From Ahaetulla prasina (Eukaryota > Chordata > Lepidosauria > Squamata > Colubridae), in contig NC_080546.1 in the NCBI RefSeq assembly GCF_028640845.1, positions 29,657,020 to 29,721,019 on the forward strand: a stretch of DNA of 64,000 nucleotides, given 5' to 3'. The notes below the pieces were generated by a model, which had not been told where the DNA came from, did no database searches, and saw only the letters and a list, made by a program, of their open reading frames with translations. Both the position numbers and the translations under genes were made by a program. This document shows positions 1 through 13,810 of the stretch, piece by piece (positions within the stretch are counted from its first letter, which is position 1; each line of letters opens with the position of its first letter).

Positions 1-339
1 AGTTCATTACGACTTAGATTTGACTCCTGAGATGGAAGCTGAAGTGTACACCGGAATGGTAAATATCTCCATCAGTTTGGAAAAACAGACAACCAGACAT
101 TTGTGGCTTCACCTGAGAGAAACAAAGATCACAGAAATACCTGAGCTCAGGACATCCTCAGGCCAGGTCATTGCGATAAAGCGTTGTTTTGGATATGAAC
201 GACATGAATATGTGGTGATAGAGGCAGAAGAAGACTTGCATCCTAGCAGCTATTTCCTGAGTATGAAATTCAAAGGCTATTTGAACGGTTCCCTGGTTGG
301 ATTTTATAGAACAAGCTATGAGGAGAATGGAAAGACCAA
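1..339 (+). CDS. ENPEP: ENPEP exon 1, 3' part
   Basis: Reading from base 2 gives [18 protein letters not shown] and continues through [16 protein letters not shown] and [17 protein letters not shown], the first beta-sandwich domain of M1 peptidases. The reading frame enters from outside the window, so no start codon is claimed. The donor is aa|gtaaat at 340 and the exon ends with two bases of a Lys codon. N-glycosylation sequons (NIS, NGS) suit an extracellular domain. Confidence 0.93.
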
Positions 340-3300
340 GTAAATCTCTTTTAACATTTTTGCACTATTAATTTTTGCACACGGTTCTTCTCTCTTTCTC
401 TCTCCATCTTACACCTTCTCTTTCCTCACCACAGAACTGTGGTCTTTCATGTGTAGATATAGATAATGGGATAACAATAGCTACAACACAGAGATGGTGG
501 TTCTGGGAATATGGTTTATTTTTGCTTATGGATTTACCCCATATTTACAGAATGCAAAGGCAACAAAATAAGCACATATCTCTTAGGCTTTTGTTCTATA
601 ACGTTCTTTATCTTATTCTTAATCATACTTTTATATTGTTTGACAGAATGTTCCAAGACAGGAAACATATGTCTGGTAGTTTAATTTAAATTATTATGAT
701 ATTATAAGTGAAATTCATTATTTATACAACAATGGCCTTGTTTTTGTAGAAAATACATCCAGGAAGCCTTGCTTCCCCCCCCCCCCCTTTTAAGGCACAA
801 TTTCTTCCGTTTGTGGCCTATAAGGTATGTTTATGTATAATTGTTTGGCAGCATCCAGATTAAGACTTGACTACTGTTAGATATGTAGAAATGTATCAGT
901 GGAAGGCTAGATAGGAATCTGGTTGTTGCTTCTCATCCTCCTAATCACAACTTCAAAGTGCAGTCGTTTTTGAAACAGGACTTTGGAACTGGAGGCGTCC
1001 ATCAGGGGTGACACAAGATCTCAAGCTGTGGGAAATCTCAACATCTCAGTCAGTATACAGAAATCATTTTTATTGGTTTTAAAATAATAAGAAAAAGAAA
1101 AGTAAAAAAATGCAAAGACATTTATGATAGAAATCTATTGTCACAGAGAAAAAAAATACATAAAGCAATAGCTTGTAAGATTTTTGCAAACAATGTTCTC
1201 TGTGCTGTAAATTTCTACAGTTATTGCTTTTTAAAAAATAAATGCAACAAAGAAAAAAATATAATATGATATATCGTAACAGCAAACAGATACAGGTAGT
1301 CCTCTACTTACAACCACAACTGAGCCCAAAATTTCTGTTGCCAAGTGAGAGAGTTGTTAAGTCAGTTTTGCCCCATTTTACAACCTTTCTTGACGCAGTT
1401 TTTAAATGAATCACTGCAGTTAGAAATACGGTTGTTAAGTGAATCTGGCTCCCCATTGATTTTGCTTGTCTGAAGGTCACAAAAGGTGATCACGTGACCC
1501 TGGACACTGCAATGGTCATAAATATGAGTCAGCTAACAACGTCTGAATTTTGATCATGTGACTATGGAGATGCTGCAAAGGTTATAACTGTGAAAAATAG
1601 CACTAGCACTTAGACTTATATACCGCTTCACAGTGCTTTACCATCCTCTAAACGATTTGCAGAGTCAGCATATTGCCCCCAACAATCTGAGTCCTCATTT
1701 TACTGATCTCAGAAGGATAGATAGAGTCAACCTTGAGCCTCGTGAGATTCGAACTGCCAAATTGCAGTCAGCTGGCAGTCAGCAGAGGTAGTCTACAGCA
1801 CTGCACCACTGCACTTTTTCAGTGCTGTTGTGACTGTGAATGGTCACTAAATGATCTGTTATAAGTCGAGGACTACATCTACTTATCCAGTACAAATATC
1901 ATTCAACTATACATATATTTCTAATACATTTGTATAACTACCATATTTTTAATCTACTGTAGGAGTCCCATGTTTCATTATATTTGTCCATAGGCAGTCT
2001 TATAGGCAGTGGTGGGATTCAAAGAATTTAACAACCGATTCTCTGCTCTAATGATTTCTTCCAACAACCAGTTTGCCAAACTTCTCAGAAAGTTAACAAC
2101 CGGTTCTCCCGAAGTGGTGCGAACTGGCTGAATCCCACCACTACTTATAGGCATTCCATTCATAGTGGCAAACACAATCAGGTCTTCCATCCATGGAGTA
2201 TCTGGGGCCTTGTGTTTATCTTTCCAATGCCACAGTAGCAGTCTTTTGGACATAATAAGGGCACAGACAATCCATTTAAACCCATTTTCAACCCAACTAT
2301 TACCCGGTTGGCAAATTCCATGTACTAGGTATAATATTCTTAAGAGGATATTATTCTCTGCATTTTTTAGCTCTTGTCTCAGTGCTCAAGTCATTAAGGC
2401 TTTGAGAAGTACTCAGATTTTGAAATAGGCTTGCTTTCTGCCGCTCCAGAGGGCTGAGCTAGAATCGATGAGTGGAAGTTGCAGCATTAGGGGAACGACA
2501 AGCAAGAGCTGTTAGATGATGGAACAGAGCACTCCAGGGAAGATCTGTTTAAGCAAAGCTGGACAGCCATATGTTAAGGATGCTGCAGTTGCAAGTTCCC
2601 TGCAGTGAACATAATTCTATCTTGCAGGCTTTCATAACAGGCTGCACTGTCGATAGAATTTTACAGTATGGAGAACATTGCTTCTGAAAATCTTACAAGC
2701 TATTGTTTAATTGGAAATTCATTTCATCACAGTGAATGTTACTTGGGAAAGTACAATAAATATTAAACCAAAGGTTTGGAATTCTTCTGTGCCGAGTCCA
2801 GCCTTTCCCAATCTCAGTCTCCAGATGTATGACTACAACTCACATCATCCAGTGTTATTTGGAAATAATGCCTGGAAGAGTGACAGTCTGAATGAGTTTC
2901 ATCCTTCATTCCTTCGTGTTTAGTCAGAATTGTAAATAGGAAACAGTGTGGATCAATGAAGCAGTACTGACATAGTATTAATCATTATTTTTATCTAAAA
3001 TCTAGAACAAATAATTTTCCAAGGACTGATTCAGATATCCACAATATGTATTATTTTGTTTGGCCATGTTTGTATTGAGATGCTTACAGAGGTGTCGAAA
3101 TTAGGAATTTGTTTTCTTAATAAAATGAAATTTAATGAAGTATTCAGAAGAATAGGTCAGGCTGAAAATTGTGTAAGTCACATGGTGCCACAAAGTCTAC
3201 AAAGACCCTATTGTGGATTGTCTTCTGACTTATGAAATGCTGTAGAAGTGCCTTAAATTGTAGTCTTAACAGTCCTAGATGTTTGTAAGATAGTTAGTTA

Positions 3301-5870
3301 GCACTATCTGGTTCCATCCATGAACTCTTTCAACTTCCTGTACAAGCCATAAACCAGTCTGTATTTTGTGCAATGCACAGAGATTTGAAAATCAGAAGAA
3401 ACTCTGAACTCTACGATTGCAAGAAGAAATTTAGAGTAAATGAAGATGAGTCAGGATTGTGGGCACAGAATCGGTAATGCAGAATGTTAACTAAAGAAAA
3501 AAAAAAGCAGGATTGCTTTCATTATACACGAGCAGTGTATGTGTGGCCAAGTCCCTCCTGCACGTGACAATTAATGGACTATATTAAGAGACAGTAGAAA
3601 AGGGAACATCTGTTTTATGATAATCTGCTACATAGATGAAAAGGAGTTGAAAGGCAAGTTATCCATTTGTTGATCTTAGTCTTCCTTTCAAAACCATTAA
3701 GGGATATGTACTTAGTAACAGCACCAGTAAAGAATCCTTTTACCCTAACAAAGCTGTCATACACTTGAAAGTTAAATAATGTAAAAACGTGCTTTCACCA
3801 CATTTTGGTATGTACTAATGGGTACTTTGGAACATAATTCTAATTTTGTCTACATCAGCCTTCTCTAACCTAGCACCCATCAAATGTACTGAGGCTACAG
3901 ATTTCATTATCTGCTTGCTGGAAATTCTAGGAGTTGTAGGGTAAGGAAAGCCTGGACAATATTATTTGGGAGGGATAGTTTAGAACTGTAGGTGTTCCCC
4001 AAACCAACTAAGATATACTACTTAGCTAGTCAAATGTATTTGGGAATTGAAAGGAATGTACAGCCTCATATATTTCTTCCACATTCAAAATATCTATTTG
4101 TTTTCAATATTGCATCTGATTTAATTGATATGTATACATGGCAAGAAATAAATTGAAAAGTATGATTGATGTGATGGCTTGTAATAAAAGGCATCAATAA
4201 CAAGTTATTCGAAACAGAATGAAAATAATAATATTATAGAGAGCCTCAAAAGTATGTGGAATTATACTAATAGGAAGCATGAAAAAGAATGATTTTTGGA
4301 ATGATGAAGTGAAAGAGGCTGTGGATGATGAAAAATTTCATATAGCAATAGCCCTTAGACTTATATACCGCATCACAGTGCTTTATAGGCTTCTCAAAGT
4401 TTAATAGAATGATTGCTGAATCAAAAAATAAGAATGAGAGAAAGATAGGTTTGAACAGCAATCAGCATTTTTCAGAGCAAGTTTATTTTAGTTAAGACCT
4501 TTCCAATATCTACAGCATTACTCTGACCTTGGAAATAGCACAGCATTTTTATGGTTTGTCTCTACTATGGTTATCTACTCCAAATGTAGTTTCTAATTCA
4601 TTTTCTAACAGGTCATCATTGTTGGGACAATAGCGATAGAGCTAGAGTTCAAGTTCGTGCCTGAATTTCCAAATACGTTTTTGTATTTTATCAGTAAATG
4701 ATGAAAATCCTAGCTACATGTTCTAATGAAAGTTTTAAGTCCAGTTTTTAAACTGTTAAGAATTTAAAGAACTGAAGGATCAAGCCAGGGACCCTGACAA
4801 GTTGATTCTTAATGAAAATGTATAAAGCTTCAGAGAAAATATAGTCTATGATTTTTCTTCTTTATTATTTTTTCTATATTTGTTTGAACCTTTCTTACTT
4901 TTATACAGTTGACAGTATTTCTAAACATGTGGTTGAAAAATTACCAACACTTTGAATTAGTTTAAGAGACAAATGTGGTTGTATGTTCTCATCAATCAAT
5001 TGCTACAATTGGCAATTGTGCACAATATACACAGTGCTAAATAATATAAAGCATAATTCACCTTTATGTGAAAATATTTAATATTAATTTTGGAAACAGT
5101 TTTAGTAGCAGTTTACTTCTGTCGTTTAAATTATCTACATATAAATTAAGAAACGTCATCATAACAACTTGTTTCAGTAGATTTCTGGGTGAACCTCTGC
5201 ACCCAATATTCCAGGTTATTCAAAAATGCTGTTAGATTGTATTTCTTGATCAATGGACAAAGTTATACAAGGATACTCAGAGTGATGAATGATATTATTA
5301 TGAATATACTAGTTCCTGGCTGTTTTGACAAGCTGCTAAAACTTATTCTAAAGACACACAAACACATACATACGCAAATACTGAAGGCACTTGAAAGACC
5401 TTAGCATCTGGTTTTTGATTGCAATCTTGTTTGTTATATGTGTTGATCAATCAATCTGTCTCTCTATCCATCCATTCATTCTCCAACTATTACAATCAAT
5501 ATGTGTTGAAAGTTTAGTAATATTACTTTTATAGAATTAACTCTTTATCTAATTTGGACATGTGACATAGTTATCTGATATCCTTTTTTTATTCAAATGA
5601 AATAAGTACGGTAAGCATTGTCCCCATTCTTCTAACAAATTATTCCAAATATCCATGAGTAATTATTTAATACATTCATTTTCATTCTTTTCCAAAGATA
5701 CATAGCAGCAACTGATCATGAGCCAACTGATGCACGAAAATCATTTCCTTGCTTTGATGAACCTAACAAAAAAGCAACATTTAATATATCTATTACTCAT
5801 GAACGTGACTATGAAGCCCTATCAAACATGCCAGTAGAGGTATGTATACAGATTGTTTCTTGTTTTTTAA

Positions 5871-5944
<74 letters not shown>

Positions 5945-8900
5945 CCTACCTACCTACCTACCTACCTACCTACCTACCTACCTACCTACCCATCCATCCA
6001 TCCAGTGGTGGGATTCAAATAATTTAAAAACTGATTCTCTGCCCTAATGACCAGCTGGGTAGGGTTGGCCATGGTGGGTGTAGCCAGGGGTGTGACAGGC
6101 AGCACTCAGTTTCCTGCACTCCCCTGAGAGCAAAAACAGGCCATGGGGAGGACCATGCCACACCCTCATGCACCCCATTTTGGGCTACTGGCCTCCCTGC
6201 AGTCCCCTGGGAGCAAAAACTTCTGGAAGGGGTGGGGAGGGGAGGAGAGGGGCCAGCCAGCAATTGAGCAACTGGTTCGACCAAAGTGGTCTGAACCTAT
6301 TGAATCCCACCACTGTATCCATCGTGGTGGCTGAAGGCTGTAAGAAGCCTGTTATTAAAACCAGCTGCCTGCAATTACTGCAGGTTCAAGCCCCACCAGG
6401 TCCAAGGTTGACTCAGCCTTCCATCCTTTATAAGGTAGGTAAAATGAGGACCCAGATTGTTGGGGGGGCAATAAGTTGACTTTGTAAATATACAAATAGA
6501 ATGAGACTATTGCCTTACACACTGTAAGCCGCCCTGAGTCTTCGGAGAAGGGCGGGATATAAATGTAAAAAAAAAACAACATCCATCCATCCATCCATCC
6601 ATCTCCTGCCTGCCCGCCTACCAGTTAATATATCCTGCAACTTGGATTAATGAGTTAGCATACCCTTGCCCAATCTGCCTCATCTATGTGTATGTATGCA
6701 CTTTTCCCAAGGAACTAATCAGACTATGTGCATACCTGCTGTCTGCATGTGTGTGTGGTTCTAATCATAAGTATTGTGTCTCTGTGAGTGCATTTATGCT
6801 TTCCTTCTGTTGCATTTCTGTGCTTATGTATATAAGCACAGAATTATACTTATATACTTATATTGTTAAATAAGAAGTAGAGAGTGGGCTATACATTTTT
6901 ACTATGCTTCATGAGACCTGGGTATTTTAGAGGGGAAGAGTTGGCAGCTTTCCTAGGGTCATTTTGGAAGAAATCTTTCCAAAACATTTTTTCCTATGGA
7001 TTCCCTTGCCCAGTGTTTCTCAAACTTGGGGAATTCTGGGGGCTGAAGTCCATACATCTTAAAGGTGGCCAGCTTGAGAACTGCTGCTCTAGATATTTTG
7101 GATCCAATGGCCACTTTCAAACTTGATATTTTGTTTCTTGGCTTTTCCCAAAACCAAATTTGACTCCTCTGTGTACAGTTTTCAAGAAATTTTCACACTG
7201 GTGGAGACAGTCCTGAACGCCTTTCCATAAAAAGAATGACACAATATCTTTTTCATATTAGTACTAAAGCACAATTTCCTTTGAATAACACAATGTCTGG
7301 AAATGCCACAGTGTAAAAGAGTAGGATTCAATGGATAACTGTGTGTGACTATATATAGCTTCAATTGTATTGTTTCAATTATACTGTGTTTCCCGGAAAT
7401 AAGACCTTTATATTTTTTTGAAACCTGAAATAAGCGCTTGGCCTTATTTTCAGGGAGGTCTTATTATTTTGGGGTGCATGGAGTAAGACGGGGCTCCTCT
7501 TGCCATCTCACTTGATTTCCAGCTCTGTCTCCCTAACCCTAACTAGAGGAAATGGCGAGGACCGGCTGCGCATGTGGTTAAATATTTTCGGGAAGGGCTT
7601 ATTTGGGGCGGAGGGTGGCTTAATTTAGCACATGTGCTCAAAAGCCTGATTGGGTTTATTATCAGGGGATGTCTTATTTTCGGGGAAACAGGGTACTTAT
7701 GTGTACAGATTATGTGTTGCATTGTGGCCAATTCACACCTGCTATATAACTTCCAGATTTCCCCTTCTCAATAAATAACAAGGAGTATTTCTTGTATAAT
7801 ATTCTATGAATAGGGAACTGATAGAGTATTTCTTCTTCTTTCTCACAAACAAATCAATATCATCAAAAGAGTATAATAGGGCTGACTTTAATGCCTTGAG
7901 TGTATTTACCTGGAAATAAGGGCATTTGAGCTCAGTGGAATCTGCTTATCAGCAGCATCTTTAAGTAATTGTAGTTGGGTTCCATAACCTATTTCTGGGG
8001 GGGGGGAGGTTATGGTTTGCATATCGATATTTTTTTTTTGAAAAGAATTGAAATGAAGTTACTTTGAAGACTTGATTAAATTTCTGGTAACCTGGACATT
8101 TCCTAACCATTTTCAGAAATTGCTTATTAGAGATCTTTGAAATGACAAGTTTTAAAAGTCTTCACCGGGTGAATTTATCTGCAATTCTGAACAAAAGAAA
8201 GATAAGACATAAAGCTTGTAAAGATTTAAGCTTAAATTTAAATTTTGAACCAAAAAGCTAAGTAACATTTTGATCTAAAAAAGTTACATTTTGATCTAAA
8301 AAAGTTGTAAGAGGATTGAGAGTTAATTTATCTTTAACATTTATTTTTAATATAAGGTTATTTAAAAAATAAATAACTTTCTGTGGGAAACAGATTTGTT
8401 TTGGCTATCCTGACTATTGCAAGTCATAACACAAGATAAGTGATGACATTAGAAACTAGATCCTAGAGAGTACTTAAGATTTAAGCAGGATAAAAGAAAA
8501 TACAAGCCTGTTCTTGATGTTAGTTGATGATAAAACTTACAATATGACACAAAATGTTATAATGTTGGAAATATTAATGGGGGTCAAGACAGGAATTAGT
8601 AATTATAATATTGATACTGTTAGTCTGCTTTTGTGGATAGACTATGCCTAAAAGATGTAATGAAGGAATGGGAGAAATGGAACACATTTTATCTGACGTC
8701 AGAGAAAGTATATTATATGGAACCTCAAATGATAAGCATAGAGAATCTTTGGAAGGATACTTTACTGGATATGCAAAAGAAACTGGCTGAAAGTTTTACT
8801 GGATTTACAAAAGAGGTTGTTAAAGCCTTGACAAAATCCATGTGGCAGAATAAAGACAAGTAAAATTCTACACCAATATTTGATTGAATTAAAGTTTCAA

Positions 8901-9007
8901 TCTGTTGAAGCAAACTAACTGTTAACAGTAAAGGAAAGAATATACAGTTGGTTTAATGATTAAGGTTAAAATAAGACTTCTTTCTTTCTTTCCATTCTTT
9001 CTCTCTT

Positions 9008-9079
<72 letters not shown>

Positions 9080-12000
9080 TCTAGGTTCTGGGAATAATTT
9101 ATGGCCTTTTATTTATGATTGAAAACTATGGTTTGTGGATTTGCTTATACATAAGGAATGAGATATATGATGAAGAGATATCTTTTTAACCTTATAGTGG
9201 GTGAAGAGTTATTAAATTTGTTTGTACTTGTGATGAAGGTTGTAAGTCATTTCTTTATATTTTTCTTCGTTTTCTTTTTGTGTGTGTGTGCACTTTTTAT
9301 TCTTGCCTTCCATTCTTTTTCTTTTTCTCTAAGTTTAGCATGCATTGGTTTCAACTATTGTAATTAAATTCCTTAATAAAAATTATATTCAGAAGAAAAA
9401 AAATATTGGAAGAAAGTAAGAGCAATCAGTAGGAAAATTCTGCTCAGCAATATTCCAGCAACAAAAAAGAGATAATTTTGGCTCACCATAAATGGGAAGC
9501 AGAAATTCAGAGGACAACAAGATGACAACAAAGAAATACAGAAAACTGAATTAGATGCAGTTCTATAGTACAAGAACATTAACAATGAAAAATATTGAGT
9601 TTCTGGCTTTCAAGCAATGTGAAGGAAGGTATTCAATCACTGTTGACTGTCTTAACTTTGGATATTTTCTGGGTGTGGATCACACATATTGTATGTCATT
9701 GCCATGTTTTGGAAAACAATTTAAAATTGTAGTGCCAACAAGTAATTGAGAAAGCTTATCATATCACAGTTGAATTGGATAGAATCTACTTTAAGCAAGG
9801 GTTGATAGGATTTTTAACACATTTATGCATTTATTTAGATATTTTTATTTATAATTTTGTGACCACTCAATAGAGCACATTTTAGAAGTACTTTCAATAA
9901 ATAAAATGTTTACTGAGAGGATGAAATAGAATAGAATAGAATAGAATAGAATAGAATAGAATAGAATAGAATAGAATAGAATAGAATAGAATAGAATAGA
10001 ATAGAATTTTTTATTGGCCAAGTGTGATTGGACACACAAGGAATTTGTCTTGGTGCATATGCTCTCAGAAATAAGTGTTATCAACTGCTGAGATAACTGT
10101 GATAGATATAAGTATAAAGGAAGTAGAAATTTATATTAGCTGCCAGTCAAGAAATCCATGTTGAAAAACCATAAAGAAGATATGGGGATTTTAAGCTTTT
10201 GGGGTCCAAAGTTCTTGCTTGAAGCTTCTCCATCTGAGAAGCAGGTGGCAATATTGCCCTGCAAGGATTGTTGAGTCCATCTCTTTCATTTGAACTATTT
10301 ATTTATTTATTTATTTATTTTGTCACAACAATATATGTAGGTATCATACAAAAAGATTATATAGTATATAAACACATATATGAGTAAATATAAGGAGGTA
10401 TAAGCATATATATAGGAAGAAACAATAGGACAGGAACGGTAGGCACGTTTGTGCTCTTATGCACGCCTTTAGAGTCCTCTTAGGAATGTGGTGAGGTCCA
10501 TAGTAGAAAGTTTTTGGATAAAACTTTTAGGATTATGGGAAGAGACCACAGAGTCAGGTAAAGTATTCCAAGCACTGATGATTCTGTTACAGAAATCATA
10601 TTTTCTGCAATCTAGATTAAAACGGTTGACATTAAGTTTAAATCTATTAGTTTATTTTATTTTATTTTATTTTATTTATTATAACATAGAGGATTATATA
10701 ATATATAAACATATATATGAGGAGAAACAAGGTAATATAAACATATATATATATAGGGGAAGAAACAATAGGACAGGAACGGTAGGCACGTTTGTGCTCT
10801 TATGCATGCCCCTTAGAGTCCTCTTTGGAAAGTGGTGAGGTCAATAGTAGAAAGTTTTTGGATAAAACTTTTAGGATTATGGGAAGAGACCACAGAGTCA
10901 GGTAAAGTATTCCAAGCACTGATGATTCTGTTACAGAAATCATATTTTCTGCAATCTAGATTAAAGCGGTTGACATTAAGTTTAAATCTATTAGTTTATT
11001 TTATTTTATTTTATTTATTCGTCGTAACAATATATACAAGTATAACATAGAGGATTATATAATATATAAACATATATATGAGGAGAAACAAGGTATTATA
11101 AACACATATATATATAGGGGAAGAAACAATAGGACAGGAACGGTAGGCACATTTGTGCTCTTATGCACGCCCCTTAGAGTCCTCTTAGGAAAGTGGTGAG
11201 GTCAACCGTGGATAGATTTAGAGTAAAACTTTTGGGGTTATGAGAAGAAACCACAGAGTCAGGTAATGCATTCCAAGCATATATAATTCTGTTACAGAAA
11301 TCTTGTTTTCTGCAATCTAAACTGGAGCGGTTGACATTGAGTTTAAATCTGTTGGTAGCTCTTGTGATATTGTTATTGAAACTAAAAAAGTCAGTAACAG
11401 GAAGGACATTACAACGGATGATTTTATGAGCTAAACCCAGGTCCTGTCGAAGGCGACGAAGTTCCAAGTTTTCTAGACCCAGGATATCAAGTCTGGTGGA
11501 ATAAGGTATTTTATTGGTTTCGGAGGAGTGGAGAACTCTTCTTGTAAAATATCTTTGGACACGCTCAACTGTGTTGATATCAGATATATGGTATGGGTTC
11601 CAGACAGGAGAGCAGTAATCAAGAATTGGCCTAGCAAATGTTTTATATGCTCTGGTCAGTAGCGTGGTGTTTTTTGAAAAGAAGCTACGTAGAATTAAGT
11701 TAACAACTCTTAGAGCCTTTTTTGCTATATAGTTGCAGTGGGCTTTGGCACTTAAATTGTTAGATATAAAAACTCCAAGGTCTTTGACAGGGTGGGGGTC
11801 ATCTGCGAGGCAATGACCATCAAGCATGTACTTTGTGATTGGGTTCTTTCTTCCAATATGCAAGACTGAGCATTTACTGGTTGAGATTTGTAGTTGCCAA
11901 ATTTTAGACCAAGCAGTTAGATGATCAAGGTCCTTTTGAATTGTGGATGTATTGTCAGTGGTGTTGAAAAGTTTGACATCATCAGCAAAGAGAACACAGT

Positions 12001-13746
12001 TACTTGAGATATGATCACAAAGATCATTTATGTATATTATAAAGAGAGTTGGTCCAAGAACGCTACCTTGAGGAACACCACTCTTGACAGGAACAGGATT
12101 TGATAGAGCATTACCAATTTTAACTATTTGTTGTCTGTTTGACAGAAAAGCAGATATCCAGTTGTGTAAGGGTCCTGAAATGCCATAGGATTTTAATTTT
12201 AGGAGAAGTTTATCATGTACTACTGAGTCAAAAGCTTTACAGAAGTCTATGTATATTGCATCTATTGATTTACCTAGATCAAGATTTGTAGTCCATAGGT
12301 TTTTACAGTGGAGAAGTTGTAAATTGCATGATAATTTTTTTCTGAAGCCAAATTGTTTATTTGAGAGAAGGTTGTGTATTTCTAAGTGCAAGGTAATGGA
12401 TTGGTTGATGATGGATTCCATTACTTTGCAGGCGACGCAGCATAGGGAGATTGGTCTATAATTATCAACTAAGCTGGGGTCGCCTTTTTTGAAAACTGGA
12501 ATGACTGTGGCTAGTGACCAGAGATTGGGAAGGGAACTGGTTGTGAAAGTTTTATTAAAGATTATACTTAGGGGTTCTGCTAAATTACTAGAGAGTTTTT
12601 TTAAGAAGTAAGCACAAAGTCCATCAGGTCCAATGGATAGAGATGGTTTCAAGTTACAAAGAGCTTTACCAACATTTTCTTCTGTAAAATCTATATTTGT
12701 TAAGTCGTCATACTCATTGCTTGTACGATTTGGGAATGTGGGATATGTGCCATCACTGTTGACAAAAACTGAGCCAAAGAATTTGTTAAAGAGGTTTGCT
12801 TTAGTTACTTCGTTATTGTATTCATTGCCGTTAGAATCTTTTAGTGGTGGCATGGATCTAGAGTCTTTAAGCTTGTTGTTGACAAAATTATAGAAGGCAC
12901 GACTGGAATTAGTGCGCAGAAGATCCTCTTCTTGCTTGGTGTGGTAATTTGTGCATTCGGTTTTTATTTGGTTGCATATAGTTCTGTAGCGATTTTTAAA
13001 ATTTGCTACATAGCCCACATAGGGGATTTGAGCTGGTGAGCTACATTGCTGTTGTTTGGCTTCGTGTTCGTGGTCGTGCTACATCTTCATGGTGGGAGTC
13101 AGCCTGCTCATGTCGTTTGTCAATAAGGGCGGGTTTCCAAATGGCTGGTAGGCGGGAGGTATCATCTCGTTTGTTCATGCTGTGTGGGCGTTTTTCTATC
13201 TCGATGGCTTCTCTGATTATTCTGTTGTTAAAGTGTTCAGTTTTGGCGATAGTTCTGGTCTTTTTAAAGTCAATATCGTTTCCTGTGGTTTTAAGGTGTT
13301 GGACCAGGGAAGAAGTTGGTTCCTCTTTTTTGACTGAGTTCTTGTGTTCTTCAATGCGTGCACTTATTCTTCTGTTGGTTTGTCCAATGTATGTGGTGGG
13401 GCAGGCGGTGCATGGGATTTCATATACTCCTTGATTTTTTAACTCAATTTTGTCTTTGGGATTTCTTAGGATGGTGGATATTTTTCAGTTTGTGCAGAAT
13501 GCTGTCTTGATTTTGTGTTTGTGGAGGATCTTGTTGATTCTGTCTGTGGTGCCTTTTATATATGGGAGGAGGGCTGTACTGTTTTCTTGTTCTATGTCTT
13601 GGATTTTAGTGGGGGGTTCTTTTTGGATTAGTTTGGTAATCTTATTTCTCTGGAATAAAGGAAGAAGTTGTGAGGAAGTTGTCAAGGTTTTTTTTCCCGT
13701 GTGGCCAGATTATGAAGGTGTCGTCTACGTATATATATACACATAT

Positions 13747-13810
<64 letters not shown>

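Noticed and set aside
5828..6027. Open frames rich in YLSI/YLPT repeats
   Set aside because: They are translations of the TATC/TACC microsatellite after the exon 2 donor, not a protein.
5871..6603. CRISPR-like regular repeats
   Set aside because: Simple 4-base units without spacers in a vertebrate genome; a microsatellite.
8633..8863. Candidate for a missing ENPEP exon (contains EKWNTF)
   Set aside because: The wider peptide does not fit the family, and there are no fitting splice sites or phases.
9845..10084. Minus-strand frame with SILFY repeats (also at 22216-22483 and 41295-41527)
   Set aside because: Translation of the AATAG microsatellite and LINE tail.
13003..13434. 143-codon plus-strand frame
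   Set aside because: It is the antisense of the Penelope GIY-YIG domain, which is the frame with real motifs.
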